A DNA stretch of 58,625 bases, from contig NZ_MDDC01000018.1 of assembly GCF_001875325.1 (NCBI RefSeq), forward strand, positions 1 through 58,625. Direction: 5' to 3'. How positions within the stretch are numbered: position 1 is the stretch's first letter; every line of letters begins with the position of its first letter. The stretch is from Neomoorella thermoacetica. GTDB lineage: Bacteria > Bacillota > DSM-521 > Neomoorellales > Neomoorellaceae. The notes beneath the pieces were generated by a model. That model did no database searches. It saw only the letters and a program-made list of their open reading frames with translations, and was not told where the DNA came from. The position numbers and the translations under genes are program-made. This document shows positions 54,421-58,625 of the stretch, piece by piece.

Positions 54421-54449
54421 TTGCAAATCCTCGAATAACATGTTATAAT
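54421..54449 (+). promoter_or_regulatory. Sigma-A-type promoter ahead of the riboswitch
   Basis: TTGCAA (54421-54426), 17 bp spacer, TATAAT (54444-54449). Start expected near 54456, about 45 bases before the aptamer. Confidence 0.75.
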
Positions 54450-54499
54450 ATCTATCGTTTGGGTCCATAATTTGTCGCTATGTGCAAACTTAACCATCA

Positions 54500-54584
54500 A
54501 TAAAAGGGCAAACCTGTCGAAAGGCAGGGGCGCAAAGCCATGGGCCTAAAGCCCGGAAAGGGCTATGGTTGCCAGGTTGCCGGT
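54500..54584 (+). ncRNA. Cyclic di-GMP-I (GEMM) riboswitch aptamer
   Basis: Conserved aptamer pieces appear in order: GGGCAAACC, a GNRA-type tetraloop in TGTCGAAAGGCA, GGCGCAAAGCCATGGGCCTAA, and the 3' GGTTGCCAGGTTGCCGG. This matches the GEMM-I fold that senses c-di-GMP. It precedes a chemotaxis receptor gene, a common target. Confidence 0.93.
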
Positions 54585-54655
54585 AGCCGGAGTGCTTCTT
54601 TTTGCTACCGTAACGGAAAGGAGGGAGCTTCCGGTGCGGAGGCTTTTATTATTTG
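54581..54655 (+). terminator. Expression platform and terminator of the GEMM riboswitch
   Basis: CGGTAGC (54581-54587), the 3' edge of the aptamer, can pair with GCTACCG (54604-54610), which would compete with the aptamer. Farther on, AGCTTCC (54626-54632) and GGAGGCT (54638-54644, one U-G) followed by TTTTATTATTT make a terminator. Confidence 0.65.
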
Positions 54656-54973
54656 GTTTTGCTACACGACCTGCTGACAAACCTTCCGGGGCAATGCCAG
54701 ATCGTAATCATAATTAATTCGATTCTAATTTAAATGAAGATCGTGCTGATTTTTGATTGCTATATAAACTTGGACAAGGGCCAGGACACCATTAAACTTC
54801 AGCTGGTATCATCAAAGAACGAAAAAGCGGGCTGGTATATTTTTGATCAGGGGACACCAGGCAGGAAATAGCAATGCCAGCCCCGACCAGGGCTACCGGG
54901 AAACCTCCCATCAGCGGAAGAACAGTGCATGGCCAGTTAGCCAAATTATATTCGCGAAGAAGGGAAGACGATT
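54656..54973 (+). other. Long leader between the riboswitch terminator and the receptor gene
   Basis: About 320 bp, A/T-rich, without a gene I can support. A 27-codon frame starts at GTG 54634 inside the terminator stem with AAAGGAGGG ahead. GC-rich patches near 54860-54910 could form local hairpins, but I see no second aptamer. Confidence 0.4.
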
Positions 54974-56952
54974 ATGAAGCTAAGAATCGCCGATAGTATT
55001 AGCAGCCGGTTACTAGCGCTGTTCCTTATTTTATCCTTGATACCAGCCATTACTATCAGCCTGGTTAACTTTTATTTCAGTAAGGCACAATTTACAGCTA
55101 ACACCTATTTGACCCTGAGGCAAATTACCACCACTATGGCTGAAAATGTCAACGACTGGATTAACATCCGTTTAACGCAAATGGATAAGGATGCAACGGC
55201 AAGTGTCCTGCAATCAAACGATAAAGAGCAAATTAGAGCCTTTGTAAAGATGGTAGCCGAGCAGACGATAGATGCCAACTTAGTATTTTTCGCCGGGACT
55301 GACGGTACGGTAGTCCCTTCCAGCGGTCAAGAAGTCAATATTAGCGATCGGGATTATTTCCAGCAGGCTATCAAAGGCAGGGCCGCTATTTCCAATCTGG
55401 TTATCAACAGAAGCACCGGCAAAGAGGGCATAACCATAGCTGTACCGGTTAAAGGGCCGGCGGGGATTATCGGTATACTGGGTACCCATTATGACAGCCA
55501 GACACTATTACACCAGATAAGCAACAGCAAGTACGGCCGGACGGGTTACGCCTACATGCTCGATAACACGGGTGTGGTCATGGCCCACCCGGATGCTAAA
55601 AAGATTTTGAACGAAAACCTGACTAAAACTGAATCCGAGAGTTTAAACAATGTCGCCCGGAAAATGCTGCAGAATAAAGAAGGAGAAGATGAGTATATCC
55701 GCAATGGGGTTCGGAACCTGGTCGCCTATGCCCCGGTTAAAACAACCGGCTGGATAGTAGCCATGACGGCACCCACCAGTGAAGTATACGCCGGGGTCAC
55801 TGCCATGCAACGTTTTAACCTTATCCTTATTATCCTCGCTACTCTCCTCATAGCCCTGCTGGCCTTTTATTTCAGCCGGAAGATAGCCAGGCCCATTATC
55901 ACCCTGGCAGGGCAGGCCGATGTTTTAGCTACAGGCAACCTGCAGGTCGACATTAACACCAACTTCTACGGTGAGCTGGGGACTTTAGGCCGATCGTTAA
56001 AGGCCATGGTTGCCAACCTGCGCTCTATAGTCCAAAAAGTTCAGGACAGCGCCAACCATATAGCCTCTTCAGCCCAGGAGTTCAGCGCCTCTACGGAGGA
56101 AGCTTCCCGGTCGGTGGAACAGGTAGCCACTGCCATCCAGGATATGGCCCGGGGCGCCAACGACCAGGCTACCCAGTCCCAGAACATAGCGGAAAGGATC
56201 AATAACATCACCGGCGCCATTGGCTCGACCAGGGACAGGGTTGAAGCCCTGGCCAGGTATTCGGAACAAACCGGGAAACTGGTGGACGAGGGCCTGGCCT
56301 CGATGGAAAACCAGAACGACAAGATGGCGGAAAACCTGCAGGCAACGCAAGCTGTCAGCGAAGCTATCAATAAGCTGGCCCGGGGGCACAGGAGGTGGGG
56401 CAAATCCTGGAGACAATCACCAGTATTGCCGACCAGACCAACCTGCTGGCTTTAAATGCGGCCATCGAGGCAGCCCGGGCCGGAGAACACGGGCGGGGTT
56501 TTGCCGTAGTCGCTGAGGAAGTGCGCAAGCTGGCCGAAGGTTCGGCCCGGGCAGCCAGTGAGATCGGCCAGATCGTCCAGAAGATTCAGGACGAGGCCCA
56601 GGGAGCGGTGGCCGAAATGGATAAGTCAAAAGTCGTTGTCGACGCCCAGCAGGATGCCGTCAATCATGCCAACGAGGTTTTCCAGAACATCTCCCAGAAG
56701 GTAAAGGCTATGGTCAAGGGCATCGAGGAAATAGCCGTCGCAACGGAGCAGATAAACAATGAGGCCCGGAAAATTTCGGAAGCCATCCAGGGAGTGTCGG
56801 CAGTAGCCGAGGAGAATGCGGCGGCAGCTGAAGAGATATCAGCGACTACCGAAGAACAGAACGCCACGGTGGAGGAAATCGCCGCCTCGGCCAATGCCCT
56901 GGCCGGCCTGGGGCAGGAACTGCAGCAGCTCATTGCCCGATTTAAGCTATGA
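54974..56952 (+). pseudogene. Methyl-accepting chemotaxis protein, frameshifted
   Basis: About 659 aa receptor if the frame is restored. N-terminal helix (LLALFLILSLIPAITISLV), periplasmic dCache-type sensor (about residues 40-270), second helix (LILIILATLLIALLAFYFS), HAMP, and the signalling hairpin tip [20 protein letters not shown] with [13 protein letters not shown]. The first frame ends at 56455 in nonsense after NKLARG; the second resumes with [13 protein letters not shown]. Restoring one A in the run CGGGGGCAC at 56381-56389 (CGGGAGGCAC) rejoins them exactly. True mutation or sequencing error cannot be told apart. Controlled by the GEMM riboswitch upstream. Confidence 0.85.
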
Positions 56953-57167
56953 TGCTGGAAAGAGCTAATGCCAGCCCCTGTCCGGGCCCGGGGAAGGAGA
57001 GTGGCCGGCAGGATAAAGACACCCTGGTTAACCTCAATGCCCTCGAAAACTTGATGACGGAATACCTGGGGTTGCTGCCGGAAGGGGAAAAATGTTACCT
57101 CAGGCGCATGATCTGCGGCCAGGTAGAAATTTTAATCCATGACCTCCTCAGGCGACTTGCAGATTAA
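56949..57167 (+). CDS. Small protein of unknown function behind the chemotaxis receptor
   Basis: 72 aa, ATG overlapping the receptor stop. After a variable N-terminus it has a helical part ([20 protein letters not shown] and [19 protein letters not shown]). No known domain recognised. Coupled translation with the receptor suggests a linked role, but this is only context. Confidence 0.5.
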   Translation: MMLERANASPCPGPGKESGRQDKDTLVNLNALENLMTEYLGLLPEGEKCYLRRMICGQVEILIHDLLRRLAD

Positions 57168-57207
57168 AAAGGGACCGTAATGAGCTCTATTAACGTGCGG
57201 GTATTCT

Positions 57208-57235
57208 AACCTGGCAGACGCCAGGTTTTTCTTTT
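57208..57235 (+). terminator. Terminator of the receptor operon
   Basis: AACCTGGC (57208-57215) and GCCAGGTT (57220-57227) with a 4-base loop, followed by TTTCTTTT. Confidence 0.9.
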
Positions 57236-57289
57236 GGCTGAGGGCGTGGCGGGTATAGTAGGGGAACCGGGAACAGGAAGGAAACCAGC

Positions 57290-57897
57290 CTGTCAGCGGC
57301 AGGCTGCTGGCCGTAGGATCGGTGGCCCTCCTGGGGCAACAGATTATGGCCGGTAAACCCCGGACTTTATCAATACCTGGAACGAATACTTCTGGCCCCT
57401 TTTAATGATCAATGACAAGAGCCGGAGAATATCTACAACCGCCCGGCCAATACCTTTGTGGCCAAATTTATAGGTAACCTGCCCATGAACCTCTTGCCGG
57501 GAATAGTAAAAGGGAACCAGTTGTTCCTCGGCGAAGGTCTCAAACTTATAATACCAGGAAACTGGAGCGCCTGGCTCCTGGGTAAGTCCCAAAACAAGGT
57601 GTCATGGGCCTTAGGCCCGAAGACGTTACCTTGAGGGAAGAAGGGGTAGCCGAAGGGGAAGGTCTGCCAGTACGAATTACCTGGCGAGAAAATTGTGGTA
57701 GGGAGAGATTATATTACCTGGCAGCCGGCGACAAGGAGCTAACAGCTTCTTTCAGGGAGGGCCGTACGGAACCCCGGGGAGGGGAATTATGGCTGACCAT
57801 TGACTGGAATAAGGTTCATTTCTTTGCCGAAGGGGATGGCAATTCCCTGGGTTACCCCTGGAATACCCGGGAGTTGTCGCTAAAGGCTTATGCCTGA
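57290..57897 (+). pseudogene. Relics of a sugar/glycerol-3-phosphate ABC transporter (permease end plus ATPase C-terminus)
   Basis: At 57361-57425 the frame reads FINTWNEYFWPLLMIND, a typical end of UgpE/MalG-type permeases. From 57426 another frame gives ENIYNRPANTFVAKFIGNLP, the stretch after the H-loop in UgpC/MalK ATPases. It shifts frame near 57600 (SWALG to GLRPEDVTLREEG) into the TOBE domain, which ends at 57897. The ATPase core and most of the permease are deleted. An intact-looking 97-codon frame from 57604 is only the end of this relic. Confidence 0.75.
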
Positions 57898-57917
57898 AAG
57901 GCAGAACTATGCCCGGC

Positions 57918-57945
57918 CTGGCCACCGTCCGGTGGCCAGTTTTCT
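57918..57945. terminator. Terminator between the ABC relic and the PAP2 gene
   Basis: CTGGCCACC (57918-57926) and GGTGGCCAG (57931-57939), 4-base loop, followed by TTTTCTT on the plus strand. It may serve both convergent units. Confidence 0.75.
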
Positions 57946-58487
57946 TACGGCAGCATCAGGGCCAGACGCCGGGCTACAGGGAGAACCAGCGGCCAGAGTT
58001 GTTCGACGACCAGGCTGGCTATAATACCAACCACGGCGCCGCCGATGACATCCGAGGGATAATGGACCCCTACGTAAACCCGGGCGACCATTGTTAACAG
58101 CGACAGGACCATCATGCCGTAATACATCCCCTTAGCCCGGGCGCTCCATGTCAGAGCCCAGGCCAGGGCGGCATGGTCGCTGGGAAAGGAAGAATCTTGA
58201 GCGTGGGGGATTAAAAGCTTTACCTGGTGATGGACAAAGGGGCGGGGACGGTAGTAGCAGGTACCGATAATCAGGTTCAAGGACAGAGCCAGGGAGGCTG
58301 CCGCTGCAGCCCTGAGGACCATTAGGCGTTCCTCACCCGCTTTTTCCTCCTTCTTGGCAAACCACAGGTATACCAGGGGCAGCACTAGAAAGATTGGGCC
58401 GTAAAGAGCCAAAATGCGCATTACCAGGTCAACATCATGCCAGCGTCCGGCTAAATTATTTATACCCGTGAAAAGAAGCCAGTCCAT
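57945..58487 (-). CDS. PAP2-family undecaprenyl-diphosphatase-like phosphatase
   Basis: 180 aa membrane phosphatase. Motifs of the acid phosphatase superfamily: CYYRPRPF (K/RxxxxxxRP region), FPSDHAALAWAL (PSGH equivalent) and ARVYVGVHYPSDVIGG (SRxxxxxHxxxD region). It resembles BcrC, which recycles undecaprenyl pyrophosphate at the outer face of the membrane. ATG 58487 is right behind AAGGAGGT; the longer frame from 58517 includes that site. Confidence 0.88.
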   Translation of the reverse strand: MDWLLFTGINNLAGRWHDVDLVMRILALYGPIFLVLPLVYLWFAKKEEKAGEERLMVLRAAAAASLALSLNLIIGTCYYRPRPFVHHQVKLLIPHAQDSSFPSDHAALAWALTWSARAKGMYYGMMVLSLLTMVARVYVGVHYPSDVIGGAVVGIIASLVVEQLWPLVLPVARRLALMLP

Positions 58488-58509
58488 TTTAAAGACCTCC
58501 TTGTATGAT

Positions 58510-58540
58510 ATGACCAACGGTTAAATTTCCAGTTGGTCAT
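58510..58540 (-). promoter_or_regulatory. Inverted repeat upstream of the PAP2 gene
   Basis: A perfect 9 bp inverted repeat (ATGACCAAC 58510-58518, GTTGGTCAT 58532-58540; 13-base centre) lies just upstream of the ribosome site. It may be an operator or an mRNA hairpin; there is no T-run on the minus strand. Confidence 0.4.
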
Positions 58541-58548
58541 TTATTTTG

Positions 58549-58625
58549 TCATAAAAAGTGTTTGACCTTTGAGGTATCCTTTGGGACAATCACGGTAGAA
58601 CCGATGGCGGGGCAGTTCAACACCT
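58549..58625 (-). CDS. Possible C-terminal end of a gene entering from the right edge
   Basis: On the minus strand the frame reads VLNCPAIGSTVIVPKDTSKV then KHFL and stops at TGA (58549-58551). It stays open to the window edge. The sequence looks protein-like but is too short to assign. Confidence 0.3.
   Translation of the reverse strand, partial: VLNCPAIGSTVIVPKDTSKVKHFL

Noticed and set aside
54860-54915. Second c-di-GMP aptamer before the receptor gene
   Set aside because: GC-rich hairpin fragments resemble parts of an aptamer, but the conserved core bases are not in the right order.
57344-57592. 82-codon minus-strand frame over the ABC relic
   Set aside because: The plus strand clearly encodes degraded UgpE/UgpC segments here; the minus frame is their shadow.
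57604-57897. Free-standing 97 aa protein
   Set aside because: It is the TOBE-domain end of the frameshifted ATPase relic and has no plausible ribosome site.
1-58625. tRNA or rRNA genes
   Set aside because: I looked for cloverleaf-like patterns and rRNA signatures in the intergenic regions and saw none that I could support.

Overview
This 58.6 kb stretch reads as a chromosome segment of a Moorella-type thermophilic, spore-forming, acetogenic member of the Clostridia. The evidence is the complete spoIIIA operon, spo0A, spoIVB, spoIIM and dacF-spoIIA-sigF; an OLE RNA beside its OapA partner inside the isoprenoid cluster; many TTG and GTG starts preceded by strong Shine-Dalgarno sites; a high G+C content; and duplicated folD genes, as expected where one-carbon folate chemistry is central. 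The genus is my inference from gene content and order, not the result of a search.

Layout. 1-0.64 kb: transposase 5' end and the end of an insertion sequence that has cut into a type IV pilus locus. 0.64-5.3 kb: pilus genes (truncated gene, pilT, prepilin peptidase, three minor prepilins, a PilX-like protein). 5.5-11.3 kb: tldD/tldE protease pair, aroQ, Xaa-Pro peptidase, efp and an acidic zinc-ribbon protein. 11.4-17.3 kb: spoIIIAA-AH, with an unexplained, highly foldable insert between AF and AG. 17.3-22 kb: NlpC/P60 hydrolase, amino-acid permease and two divergent folD genes on the minus strand. 22-27 kb: pyruvate carboxylase-type genes behind a likely attenuator, then the Asp23/AmaP/DUF2273 envelope set and nusB. 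27-29.3 kb: TsaD-like protein and MFS transporter. 29.4-37 kb: folD relic, xseA-xseB-ispA, OLE RNA, oapA, dxs, tlyA, nadK. 37-41.6 kb: argR, recN, spoIVB, spo0A. 41.7-48.5 kb: nudix hydrolase, spoIIM, xerD, deoB, dacF, spoIIAA-AB-sigF. 48.6-54.3 kb: ridA, yjbQ-like, dodecin, FAH-family enzyme, aminotransferase, ku, ligD-type ligase. 54.4-58.6 kb: cyclic-di-GMP riboswitch, a frameshifted chemotaxis receptor, relics of a sugar/glycerol-phosphate ABC transporter and a PAP2 phosphatase.

The most notable reading is the folD story. The folD copy expected just before xseA survives only as a 62-codon C-terminal stub whose stop overlaps the xseA start. A pair of divergent folD genes lies 8 kb away with complementary changes at conserved sites: one keeps the cyclohydrolase lysine, the other has glutamine there. 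Other leads are the structured insert in the spoIIIA operon, the pycB leader with mutually exclusive hairpins, an accB-like module fused to pycB that keeps its own internal ribosome site, and a sigma-H promoter whose start lies inside a terminator ahead of spoIIAA.
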